Assembly: GCF_023101765.2 (NCBI RefSeq)
Contig: NC_064234.1
Span: 1,488,001 to 1,552,000 of the forward strand
Length of the DNA: 64,000 nt
Source of the DNA: Spodoptera frugiperda
Taxonomy: Eukaryota > Arthropoda > Insecta > Lepidoptera > Noctuidae
Reading direction: 5' to 3'
Position numbers and translations under genes: made by a program. Shown piece after piece: positions 36,710 to 50,000 of the stretch (positions within the stretch are counted from its first letter, which is position 1; every line of letters starts with the position of its first letter). Below the pieces are notes generated by a model that was not told the origin of the DNA, searched no databases, and worked only from the letters and a program-made list of their open reading frames with translations.

Positions 36710-36894
36710 TTTAATCTTTTTAACAATACTTTCTTCATTACTTTCTATTTCAAATACAATAATTAAAACACCTCATCGCGTTAGATGCGAGTGAGTGCAT
36801 CCGCTCAGTGCTCGTCAATTAATTAGTCATGCTTTCAACCGTTCAGGAGCAAGCTAGGAACGTGAGCATATATCTTAGCTTAGGTAAACAGTGC

Positions 36895-36975
36895 ACGCAC
36901 GAAGAGCGCGGCGCCGGCGCACGCCAACGACCTAATTCTTTGAGTAGTGGCGCAGGCGTCGCGACGCCGCGGTGC
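36895..36975. other. Short GC-rich segment with GGCGCCGGCGCA motif
   Basis: Small CpG-rich patch in AT-rich DNA holding one exact copy of the 12-bp motif at 36910-36921. Confidence 0.5.
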
Positions 36976-39900
36976 ATTTGCTCATTACATATGTTTTAAC
37001 AATTAACAATTCAATCTTGAATGTTTTATGCATCTGTTTGTCGGTTTCCGCATTGGATGGGAATAAAGGAAACGTTGTGCAATTTGTTTATCTAGCGCCA
37101 CTTCTGGGAAGCGGTTAGCTTCTATAACTGTCGAGTCGAATGGTTTATTTGTTATTACACTCATACTCAGTTAGAGCTTTACAAATTACTTAAATATTTT
37201 AAGTGACTGCAGTCTTGACGTGACTAAAACTGAGCTATTTGTATTGCATGGATTTGTGTAACAAATTGGTAAAGCCTCGACAATACTAATAAGGTGAATC
37301 ATAGACCAAGCTAATAATACGTAATACATTTACTTGATTGGAATCTCACCGATTGCTTAATAATTGTGAGACGTAACGTACTTAGGTAACATTGACACTA
37401 TTCCAAAATAATTAAATCGTCAGCTGTGTTCAATTACAAAACATAATTCGAATGGTCCCTTGGTACATGTCATTGAATACATAGTATTAGCTGGCTAGCT
37501 ACAAGGGCGAAGAGTTCACGTCGACATGTGACGCGGCGGTCACGAACATCTATCGACTCCTGCGCACGACTTGTGTGCACTCAACTCATTGTGCAATTAA
37601 AATAGAACCAACCTATGAAAGTACCAAGGTCAATACTAATTTCACGTCAATACAACCTAATTGAAATACTCAAGACTATACTGTACAATTAAGATGCAAT
37701 ATCATATCTTGCTAGTCTATAATTAAAGTCTATGTCCCAATTATTTCGATACAAACCTCTCGATGTGACGAAATATTGCGGTTTCAATTGGCGATAAATA
37801 GTATCGATAAGGGACACCGATCCAGTTATTAGTGTCGGCGCTTTTCAGTTTTGTCCTTAACATCGATGTTATAATCGATTTCGGAATTCTTAATTGTTTG
37901 AGTGATGTGAAAAGATCAACGACAACGCCTCCCGATGAATTTAATTTAAATCGATTGATGCATAAAAGGCTGTTTCGTGTCTTGTCTTATTCATGAGTCT
38001 GCATAATGATGAGCGGTTTTAGAGCAAAATGAAGAGTGGATTTACTCTTTTTTCCTACATGTAGAAATCCTTTTGCGACGCTGCAATGTGCTAATAAAAA
38101 GAAAGTCTACGTCTACTTTTCTTTGTGATGTTTTGATTGATGTCCATCTGACCTTGCATGTTCTTTGAATAAATGTAGTTCTATTGACGTGGTTTTTTTT
38201 AATAAAAACAAGACTTAATACACTGTCTTCTTCTGCGTGTCCAATCAATCATTTGCACTCCATTCTAACGCAACGGCTGTCAACAATCATGATGAATATT
38301 CCTACGCACGATCCAATTCACTCGCATTAATATCGTTATGAAATCGAGCGTATCGAGTATCGACAACTCGATTCAATGCAGCCGTGAACTTAGTAGTAAG
38401 TTGACAGTGCACAATGAGCGCTATTAAATCATTTGTTATTAATCGAGTACCATGACAATAAAGGATCGAATCGGTTCAATATGCCGGATGGAGTCCTTGA
38501 ACGGTATTAACCTTAATAGTTGTGCAATCGCTGGCCGATACAGTGCCGAAACTAATCAGAATCGATTCGGCCCACTTGGCTCCTCCCGTGTCAATCGATC
38601 TGTCTTATTGCGAAACTATAGAGCCCTTCGTGGAGTTGACGATGATTAATGGTAATTATTATTATTCTATTGTGACTACTCAAGGACAGAATGTAGTTGA
38701 TGATGTTTGTTAAACAAAATGTCATAAACAATAGTCAATCGATAGACAAAACGAAATATCAAATAACTTCCTATTGATTAATTTTATTGCACATCATTAT
38801 TTATGTGTTCAATTTAGCGAAACATGCCGTTCTGAGAAACGTCAAAGATGCTTGGCACGTTTGTAGAACAATAATAATTAGGAAGAATAACAAACGAATC
38901 TCAGCCGCCATGCCGCCAACGATTGGCCTATTTATTCCATGCCATGTGAGAAGTAGTCCGACTGTCCATCTGTTTGATCAGTAGTTAATTTGTGTTTATT
39001 AGCTGTGATTGGCTCCCGGGTCAACCCGTCACGCCAATTGTTCAGCTCAACAATTGCTATTGAGCTATTTGCCACGATACTTTATTATTAATTTGTTTTG
39101 TATCTTCTCTTGCAATAATACTACTTTGTTTTCTTGTATTCGTTATTGTTCAGTTTCTTTATACAGAGATAATGTTGCTAATTAAGATTGCTATTAGGTC
39201 ACTGCTAAACGTGTGATTACATTTTTCTTGTTGTTAGTTCGTTCGCCTTCCGAGGATTAGTTATTCGATTAAATTACGATTCCTTCTCTCACTGTCATTT
39301 TGCACTATAACATTTAGTTTTGTAAACAATCCGCGTTCGATGGAAACATCGCGATGACGTAGCCCCCAATGATTCGATCCGGCGATTATATCGATTACAG
39401 ATGCGCAACACGACACGACATACAATCGATTTATCGTATCACTAGCTAAACGCCCATTCGGTATTTTCCAACAGAATATTTATCGAGTAACCGATCGATG
39501 ACTCGTTGTGATTGAATTTACTAAACCACAGATTGCGCATATAAAACGAGATTTATTTAGTCATACGGAAACATACAGTACTTTTATGAACAAAAATAAC
39601 AAATGTATTTATTTTGTTTATTACTTACGTTATCTGTATTAATGATTTGTTTTTATTTTGTTACAGGTAAATATCAAAACATTCATTGAACCCTGCCTCA
39701 ACTCTAAGCACTACTTTGTCTTGAAATTCAAGGTACGGTACTAAACAGTTTAACACAAAATTTCTACTTCAAAACTTATCAGTTCTAATTAGCAAACCGA
39801 ATTATCTACGAGTAGTTGAAAATCCACGTATCTTAAGTAATTACTCTCGACGTCCACAAAACGTCAAACTGTCTTCATAATAGAGCAAGGTTGTTGACAC

Positions 39901-41910
39901 GATGCCTAAATGTCGCAACACCTCTTCAGCTAATTACCGTCCTATGTCAGTTAATTATCACTTGACACACATGCCAGCCCGTTTATCAATTGGCTGATCC
40001 GATTAGGCGAGTAATTAACGCTGTGATAGGCGGACTGATTCAAATTAGGTACTGGACTTCTGAACCTTTCAGGGGGATTTGCGGGGTTTGGCGTAATTCG
40101 GTTATGGTTATGGGGTGGTTTTAATTGGTGTTGATGGTTAAGTTATAGTATCTTTAGTAAAGTTATGGTTATACATGGTTTTTTTTCTAAGGTACTAGTT
40201 GTAAAAGTATCGATCTTATAATTGAGATAATGGTTCGTCTTTGCAAATTCAAACCTGGCACTGTGCATACATGATCCGATAGGATTCTTTTACTTATGAA
40301 AACAAACAAAAACTTATTTTTAATATCACATCTAATCAGTCAATGTTTCAAAGAACAACGCGATTATATCAAAAGTTTACATATTAATTTATATATAGCG
40401 AACACTCGACCTTCCGCAGTGACCTTCGAAATGTTTTAGTCATAAACAAATTGCACACTTCAAATTGAAGTATTTGTGTACATTATGTCATGAAGTTACC
40501 TGCGTGACGTAAGCTTGGATACGGTTTTTGGGTGCTCTGACAAAATAAATAATGTGAAGAGCAGCCTCGTACCTACTTTATTTATAGAGCTCCCGCATTA
40601 TAAGATGAAAAAGGATTCGCAGTTATAGGTACATTTAGGAGAATTTTATGTATGTGTTTGTTGATTGTAAAATATTATGGTTATATTGCTGTGTTTGCTA
40701 CTTATCTTGTATAAAACAGAAGTTTATTGGAAGAAATAATAATGAAACTCGATAAAGTACACTGCGCCCACGGTCCACGGTGCTCTACCCATTGCATAAG
40801 GCTAGCGTTTGATCACTGCACTAACAAATTACGATAATATTTTACGATCATACAATAATCTTATCTCAGCAATTAACTGGTATTACTTTGCGTGGTCGTC
40901 GTTAGTTTATAATCGATAAAGTTATAAAAATATCGATTAATAATTCGATGTTACCTAACGGTGGTTGTAATGCGTTCTGAGCTAACGTTCTTGTGTTTTT
41001 CCGCAGTTCAAGAAATGTTGAATAGAAATAGCATGTTTTTTTGGACCAACGTGTTTTCTTTGATACAGAACTTCTATAATAGTGTCAAAGGTGAATTGGC
41101 CGATTCTCCATAACAAATTTGCATACCACAAAAGATAAAGATAACGTTTTATTTGATCGCTGTCGTAATTTTGCACAAAAGATATGCAAATGACGAAAGT
41201 CCGTGCTTAAAAAGCAAAATAGACCTTTATAATGAAAGCCTCATTAATAAATTATCGAGTCTTTGTAAAATATTAATGTAAGCATAAAGTCCATATACAT
41301 TTCTATTAAAAGTGCGCAATATCGAATTATATTTTCCTTAATTTGTTGGCATTATATGCGTCTTCGAATATTTGAGATATGGCATTTTATCGGTATCTAC
41401 AATTCATAAAACTAAAGTCTGAGTTGCGTGACGTAAAACTGATATCTAAAGGTAGATTTAATAATAAGAAAAGTTTATTAAATTGGGTTAAAAGTATTAG
41501 TTTATTTATTTATTGATAAATACGTATGTTTTCTTCAGCTCTTCTTTATCGCACCGGCTTAAGGGTGTTAACCTCGGCTACGATGTAAACACGACGAAAC
41601 ATGCTAACAGTAAATAGTAGCTGTAGATATCTTGTCGATACAAATACAATAGAATATTGAATCGTAAACAAGTATGTACTAAATATACGATATACATAAT
41701 GTAAGTTAGTACTTTGCTTTGTGAAACTCGATGCTGACTGGACTGGATTATAAAATTGTTTTCATTAAAGAAACCTCCGTACCAAAAAATTAACAATCTC
41801 ATTACAGGTAATTAAATTGCCTTTCATAACGCATACATTATCAATAGAAAATACTTGTGTCAAACAATATTCACCAAGAAATAAAAAGAAAAAACGCTAG
41901 TGTCTAGTAG
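36976..41910. other. Intronic or intergenic sequence with several TATCGAT words
   Basis: No gene recognised. ATCGAT-type words recur (37801, 37863, 37878, 37950, 39421 and nearby), including TATCGATAA at about 37801, like the DRE site bound by insect DREF. These may be regulatory or chance in AT-rich DNA. Confidence 0.35.
39647..39672 (+). promoter_or_regulatory. Candidate recursive splice site 2
   Basis: GTTTTTATTTTGTTACAG|GTAAAT, junction 39666/39667. Long pyrimidine tract plus CAG followed at once by a fair donor. It lies 16.8 kb after candidate site 1. Reading on as a normal exon would give AGG-TAA with the upstream kinase exon, an immediate stop, so use as an ordinary second exon is unlikely. 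Confidence 0.45.
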
Positions 41911-42117
41911 GTGCATTTATTTACTGAAGAAGAAGTGCAAAATTTTGCCAACGAAAACAATCAGTACCTATCATGGCTGCCATTGTTCCACAATAGTGAC
42001 GTCACCGCATCTAATAAACCTGATCCGTTTAACAAATTGCTGGCGCCGCGAATCGCCTGGAATGCTTCTGCTCCAGTTTCCACTAAAACTAGATTTCTTC
42101 GCCTTTTGGATAAATAA
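41911..42117 (+). other. Unassigned 68-codon open frame with protein-like composition
   Basis: The frame starts after TAG at 41908 (a possible AG acceptor with a poor pyrimidine tract) and runs to TAA at 42115. It has no ATG at its start. The peptide is balanced (LFTEEEVQNFANENNQYL, PFNKLLAPRIAW), and AATAAA overlaps the stop. It could be a last exon or a relic. I recognise no family. It would join in phase with the open 39667-39732 segment, but that segment is better explained as a recursive splice site. Confidence 0.2.
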
Positions 42118-45100
42118 ACATGCAGCACTATTTGTATAGAAACAGATGTTCACGTTTCCTTATTTTCAATAATGGTAAAAAGGTCATTGCACTTTTTTAT
42201 AATCAATTTTATTTGCTGCTTTTTATCTAGGTTCGGATTTTTGACCTGAAACTGTGTCAGACCGACACTCTATAGCTGTCAATGCATTGAAAACTTTCAA
42301 TCTGTTTGATGTTTTTGTATCGGATGTATTGAAGCTGGTACAACACTATTATTCCATTTCAGTACTTGTGCGCCTTTGCATTTGAATTTGCATTTACATC
42401 CGAAAAGGAATTTATGGCTTTGCAACAAGTGAAGTTGTATAGCCTCAGTCAAATAACATTAGCACTAAAATGAAGCGGTATTTAGTATCTCAAGTCATAA
42501 CAGATTCAGTCTCGACAAGTGGGTGGCAGCGTGGTGCGCCGGCGCCGCTCCACCTGCGTACTTGTGCAAGATTAATGCGATCAGGACTCCATAGACTAAG
42601 TCGAAAGTTGAAACTTTTACACGTGTGTTTACAAACCATAAACAAGGTTTTCCTTTTACGACTGCTGCCACTATACTAACGTTTTGATCTTAACCATAGA
42701 CGGGAATGTGTTAACCCATAAATATCACGTGTTTTATATTTTAATCGCTGTCATAAAGAAGTTAATGTGTCAAGAATAAACTTGAACTCAATCGTTATTC
42801 GTTGCTTGGTGACTCAGTGACCACGGAGACTATCACGCAGAAAACCCACAGGACGCAATAATTTTAGTATTGTAACAGCCCATATCGATTACGTTGAAAG
42901 TTTAGTTTTCATATCCGACACAATATTTCAATCCAACCTAGCCTAGGTTATGCTCTCACCTACAAATCCAATATGAATGATTTCTCGATTACTCGTAGTC
43001 GAGAAATATTTTTTTGTTTACATACCTATTAAAATAAAAATGCTTCACATGTAGGTAGTTTCTAATACTCTACACATTTTATTATCAAATAAATCGGTCG
43101 TTAGAATTCAAAGTTTTGGCGAACTTTCGACATGTTTTGGTTACGTTGTTATTTTATAAGGGGCCGGGTCATAAGTCGACGGTTACGAAACGTCCGCAGA
43201 CGATTTCTTTAACGAAAGTATCGTGATCTTGAACCTGTATTCGGGTGTTTGGGATCGGAGCGTCGATCTCGATCGCTGATTCGTCACGACGACAGCTTTC
43301 GCGGTGACCAACCGGAAATTCGCCATAAACGATCGCCAATGAAAGGTGAATGTCAAGATTTGTTTACGCTCTAATGGAGTCGCAAATCGATAGATATTGA
43401 ATTCATTAGTGAAACTTTTTATGTGAATAAACTAGTAAACATTCGTGAGAAAACTTGTCAATGTATTTGTTTATAAAAAATAAAAATATTTGATTATTCG
43501 TTGACAGCCCACGTAGCTGTGTCGAATCGATGTAATCGGGTTAATCGTTGGGAGTAGATCTGGAGATATAGATGGATAGATCTTTACTGCCGTAACGAAA
43601 TGTAGGTAATGGAATGGAACCTTAATTCAGGTCAACATTACTGGATGCATGTCAAGCCATAATACCATAACACTGTAATTTCCCTTTACATAACTATTTG
43701 CTCACAGGATATTACATTGTTGGTCTACAAACGAGCTTTTAATGTTCGCATCGGAAGTGTGGATTAGAAAATTGCAGTTGCACATCACGTACGAAACCAC
43801 TTTCTCTGACATTGAAACATTCGTACAGGCCTTTAATCCTCTGAGAGAAATTAACACTCGATCTTAATTGTAATTAACTTGATATCCAATCAAAGTGGAT
43901 TATAGCTTGTTGAAATCCCTAGATCAAGGTAAAATCGACTGTCTGACTAATGAGACTAGAGTTTTAATTGCAGTGAATGTTGTGACCGCTATCTAAATAA
44001 ATGACTGTCTGGGTTTTGGTGGCTAATGGGGAAGTACTGAACGTCATGTTTATTTGAACTTACCTAACAATTTTAAATTAAATATTTATTTAAAGACGTC
44101 ATTGTCTGAATATAACGTCAAATAAATTATTAAAGGAACATCATTCCGGAATTCCTTGTGTTTTGACAAATAGTGTCACATTAAATGCAGTTGTGGAGAG
44201 GTAATCTCAAAAGAATCTACGATTAAAACTCATTAGCGTGAGTTAAACAATTCCAAATGTTCAACATATTGATGTTTGCACAACAGAACAATAACCTCTA
44301 ATAACATTAATCAGTAATGTTGTCCACTATACTATAATAGAAATAGTTGTGCACTAACATATTTGCAATATGTTTACATTCTCCCCCGGTATTGTTTCGG
44401 CCGAACGTTTGTTAGCTTTACTGTTGCGACCTGACTGTTTATTCACTTTAATTAGTTCAGCTCACTTCCATTCTATGAAGCTGTGCTGTTGGAATGTTAT
44501 TGCCATGAGACTTATTCACACTAACTCAAACAATTCCATTTGTTTCTTCATCAATACTTCTGTTTTAAAAATGTTATGACTAACTTTAATGTAGCTGGTT
44601 AGAAGTGTTGATATGCGATTTGTAAATGGTTCTATTGAAAATCGGGTCACGTTCTTTTGTGTGAGGGCGGACTACTGCGCAAAAAGTAATCGAATATTCA
44701 TCAATGCTGTTAAGTACTGCATTGGATTCCATATTAAAGGAGATTTCTTGACAACCACGTGTAATTACGAAAATAAATAGCTTCCGTTACGTCCTACTTT
44801 GATTCGAAATGACTGTCAATAATAATACACTAAACGAATCAAATCCCATAATAAATCGTATAAAAACACATAAACAGTATTTCATACAAATACAACGATA
44901 GAAGCCAAAGCCGTTCAGTTAGAATTGCAAACCGGCCGAGTTGAATAAGCACCGATATGGAATAGTTGTAACACATGATCTTGTCTATGTAAAACCTCAG
45001 AGTTATAGTTATTGCGTAATGGTAATCGGTGGATCGAGATCCATGGGAAAGAACCTACTGAAGTGGGCTGTTCTATTGTTCTAGATCTAAAGCACCTACT

Positions 45101-47060
45101 TGCTTATTTATGTCCAAGTTTATAACTTGCTTCGGATCGTACGATTCTTTCACATCATGGTCTATTGTTTCTTTAAACTCTAGAATATGCAGCACGAGTC
45201 CTTTATTATCGATCTATCGAATTATCTCATAATTTGTACGTAAAACACCTGGATACCTTCTTTGTACGATCAGAATATAAATGTAAGCTTGCCTATTCAC
45301 GATGACATGCACACGAAACGCGTTCACCACTCTTGAATACGAAGTGTCCACTACATTAACACATGCTTCCACACGGTTTGCGTTCGAAAACCCACTCGAA
45401 TCTAGTTTATTTGTTTCATTACAATCGTGTGTATTACAACAGCCATTAAAATTATCTTCGCCATTATTAACAGCTTTGTACCGATCGAATTTATACGACG
45501 CGTTTGCAACTTGCAGACATTTAGAGCGGTTTAGTTTAGAGTAGTGTTGGATGTTGGAGCCCTTTTATTATATATCAGTTTGGAAAGCAATATAAAATTT
45601 ATTGCTATACGACATCATAGATTTATCTTTATAGGCAGCCGTATCATCCTCTCAAGATGGCCTGACAAAGATACCGCGAGTACAATGCCCGGTCCTTCGC
45701 TTTCCATAAGCAATTTTGCTTACATAAAAGAAAAGGCGCGTGAGCCCTTTGGTCTTATAAAAAAAGTTGCGTAACATCGAAAGTGTTTCTACGATCTGTA
45801 TGGTGTTTATCGTTCACACGACGTAATTATTTTCACTTAACTCTGTAATTTGCTGCGTGCTAGCTCTTACTGTGATTAATATTGTCCGGTATGTCATAAC
45901 GACACCAAGGAAAATTTCATTGGGAACCCAACAGTACAAAACTACAAACACAAAGGAAGGAAATTGGAATGGCAAAATGAAACTTGCGTTACTTTATGTT
46001 GTCATTATTAGTTATGGGGTTTTGGCGAGGGTTTGGACATTGTTCTCGCACCGTTTGTTCAGAGGGAAAGCTCTGGTTAAGGCCGTTGGTGGTGTACCAA
46101 AGTAACGGATAAAGTAATTTAACTTGTATTAATTCTATTCTCACTGTCCGCTGAGCAGTAAAAGGGAAATAATTATTATCTGTTGGTTGAGGTCGAAATA
46201 AGTGCTTACGACAATCACAAAGCAGCGCGACAACACTTGAGTCTCCCTGACACGTTTCGCGCAGCATTTGCATGGCGCGGGCGCAGCCGCTCACCGCTCT
46301 CTATTAATACGTTAGATATGATTATGATAGATCGATTTGCTTAATTGGCGCATGCGCCACTTGCCCACACAATTATAATGCATAAATATTAAGTGCTGGC
46401 GACAGTGCCAAAGGACAAGCCAACCATTTAACGATCATAAATTTTATTCAGTTTTATGAGGTCTTTCACATCATTTTATTGTCCGTATTTTAGTTTGAAA
46501 TATTTACTCTATAATTAGTTTTCTGATTCATGTACTTGTTAAGTCAATTAAAGAAGTAAAGCATCTTCAAGTTCCATTAGTGGCTTCAATTGACCGGACA
46601 TTTATTCATCATTACTGGGACTGATGTTATTTGCGGTGTTTAAATAAAATTATTTATATTGTACATCGTCGGCCCGCTGAATGTCAACTCAATGTGAAAT
46701 ATGGCATGTTGATCAATTTATTTGAATATCACATTATAAAGTTGACGTAATATTGACAAATATGATTTTTGGTCTGCTATTTATCAGCGAATATCTTAAA
46801 ATTCGAAAGTATGTAAAATATGGGTTGGAATTACCTATTTCAAAATGTATTGAGCAATATATTACCACAACGTTTTTATTAAATTCGCGTGCGACATACT
46901 TATTCTTATTACACTTTTATAATTATAAGGTTTCCACGACATTTGGACATTTCAGCAATCTCGATTTCCGACCTCCCAAACATCATCTTAAAGTGAACCA
47001 CAAATAAGTTTAATGTGAAATGTCAACAAAATTCTGATTACACATTCGTTTTGGCTTGTG
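42118..47060. other. Intronic or intergenic sequence, no gene recognised
   Basis: AT-rich. Holds one copy of the GC-rich motif on the minus strand near 42535-42546. The frames at 45302-45544 and 45544-45774 are adjacent but show no family resemblance. Confidence 0.4.
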
Positions 47061-47079
47061 ACCCTAATTACAGGTGAGC
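47056..47079 (+). promoter_or_regulatory. Secondary candidate recursive splice site
   Basis: GTGACCCTAATTACAG|GTGAGC at 47073/47074. A good donor half but a mixed pyrimidine tract, so weaker than the sites at 22895, 39666 and 59419. Confidence 0.25.
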
Positions 47080-50000
47080 TCCAAAATATAACAGTGTCAG
47101 ACAAGTTCCAACCACAGTGACATAACCAAAAGTAAAACAACTCAGGTAAAATCTGAAAGAGGAAACTCCATAGTGCATCATAAGTTTCGACAGTGAACAA
47201 TGAGTATGAATATTACAGTGTAAGAACGAAACAGCTCATGTAAGGGGTTTGCTGATGACCTTACCGCTATAACATAATAGTCCAGTTAAGATACTGTTTT
47301 GTATTTACTGTGGTCTAGCCTTATTACATGATTGAGTCGTTAAATAATGTACACTCGCAAATCGACAGCTATGTTGGTTTTATTACCACAAAAAACTGTT
47401 AAGCAACACTTAACGGTCGGTTTGGATGGTAACACTGGTAATGTGAACTTTTTTTAATAATCAGCTTGTGAGTGTATGGTCATTTGGCCTGCACTTATTA
47501 TTATTGGTAATAGTATGTTTGGTAAGGCATTTTGCAACGTAAACTGGTCATCGTGCTTGCAAATTGAGCAGCTGATTTTTATTTGTTTTGCAATTTGGGA
47601 CTTTTTGGCACAGGAAGGATTCATAAGATAATCTTTGGCAAGAAATATCGTCACTCATTTTACGGAATCGTGTTTTAGACCGTAATAATACTTACTGACA
47701 ATACAACCCATTGGTTTACATACTTGATACTTTTCTCCGTAGAACGTCTCTGTTTAATTGAATATTACGCGAAGCTACTTAGCAGTTACCGTGAACGCTT
47801 GTAATCCACTTATCATTACTCATTTTCCTTGGCTCTTGACATGAAATAGCGGCAGGTTTTATTGATTCACGATATTGTTCACGGTTCCGTAGCAACTAAT
47901 TGCTGCATGTTGCAGCGGCATGTTAATGTTCTCGCTATGTAACATGTTACACAGCTAAACGCGGTGCCAACACCAGTCCTGTCAACAGATTGTTGTGTGA
48001 AAATCGCATGCGTCGCCAGCCTATCAGACAGTCGTCTAACCGTTGCGGCTAGGGCCTTACATACCAAGTTTTATTCCCTGTTTAAGTATAGTTTTGATGT
48101 TAGTACTGTGTTAACACACAATAATTTTACCAACAGCGTGAAGTAGAACTGTTTGTCCTCGTGTAACTAATCCTTATAGTCCTGGCTTGCTTCATAGATC
48201 CAAGGATGTCACCGACAATGTAATTTTCCTATGTTACGTTTTTTATTTAAAGGCCAAGGAAAATGTAATTTGTTACTGTCAGTTTTATCTAATTATCTTG
48301 TAGTGTAAACACAGCGATAAGGACTGCACTCAGAATACTGGTTGCTACGACTTTCTCTGTTAACAGAATTCTTGATAGCCTTCTTCCTCATTTTTGTTAC
48401 TACTGCAAAAATATATGGAACGAGTTCAAAGGTGCTGTAATTACAGATGCTATTAATGCAACGCTTTGATGTCGCTTTGATGTTTATGATAAGCGTGGGT
48501 AGAAGATCCAACTGACTCTAAGAGTGTCATAGAACCCAGCCCTAATCCCTGCAGACATTTCAGTCGTTTCCTACTTGCGTCTGGCGGTAGTCGGGCGACA
48601 AATTGCCGACGGACGCCGTTTCGGCGACGCACAATTGCCCCTTAACGGCCCGTTCCCCAGATTTATTCGCCTACACCTAAGTTAAGAGCCCTGTACACAG
48701 TACGCATTTCGTTTAAATCACGCCGACACGCTGTTTGTCGTCAACGTTAATGCTCGTCAAAATTCTTGTGTGGAGTATTCGGCCCACGGACGTTTCCGTG
48801 TTGGCTCTCAAGTAAAATTGTTACAAACTGGAATTGGTTGATTGTGATGTATTAGCTGTTTTCGTATCTGATCACTCTCAAGGGTAATTGAATCAGGAAT
48901 CTTGTGTCGTATTAATTTCATTTAAAACCAAGAAAAGTTTCTCTGTTTTAATGCTATAATATATGTTGAACTGAAGAAAAAACAAATTCTAAGAAAGTCC
49001 ACAATCAAGGTAACCATCAGAATTCAGCCTTACTCCGACATATTCCACGTACCATGAATGTCCTTCTTTACCCGTACAGCGGTAATGGCGGCGCTAACGA
49101 CCAAACACCAGTAACGTGATCCTCGAGGTGTGAACTTACGAGCGGTTCCTGAGAAATTCGCTTATTATTAGTACCTAGAACCGTTTGCCTTTCCTGATCT
49201 AGTCGTTTAACACCATTCGGTCGGTTTCGTCTGGTTGCTACGCCGATCGGAATGTGGAAGTTTGTTTCAGGATTAACGAACATCATTAACGCAGAGCTAT
49301 TAAGAATACCAATCTTGCCGAGTTTGGAGCTCTCATAATAGACAGTGGGACTGTTCAATATAAATTATCGTAACTTTATAGTTGTGTGGCATTCTCGCAA
49401 ACAATTCAAGTAGATATAAAAGGAAATGCAAAGCAAAGCTCTCGGCTAAGAACTAAAATTAAAACATAATTCGTATTGGCCAATATCTGTTATTTTATTG
49501 TTATTATATCTGAGCGCGAGTATCGGACATTACGGCTGGGTGGAACATTAGCATGGTGGAGGGGGCTCAACAATGGCGGAGCGCGGCGCCGGCGCAGCGA
49601 TGCCCACAGCATCCACCGATAACGTGCACTTCTCTAGCTTCATGGATACAGGATGGGGTTTGTTCTAATCAGAAACAGTACGAAGTGAATATCAGACATA
49701 CCTGCATTACCTGGCACGCCTTTACCTAATAGGTATTTAACAGAACAGTTTGGTAACAGGAAATTATCATTTCCAACAAGAATGTGATAAAGTAATAAGA
49801 TTGACCAAAATTGTTGTAACAATAATCTTTCCCTACAGTAAAACGTTAATCTTCAACGCTGTAATCTGATCCTCCAGCATCGGCGTCTTTGTTTGTTATT
49901 AAAATAAAACCAATCCCATAACAAATACATTTTTTTTGCATTCTGATCAAGAAACCAGGTAAAATATATCGCGAGGCTAAAATTTCAAACATTTTAGAAT

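Noticed and set aside
39667..39732. Second coding exon of the kinase-like gene
   Set aside because: The upstream exon ends in AG, so joining gives AGG then TAA, and the open frame does not resemble a kinase glycine loop.
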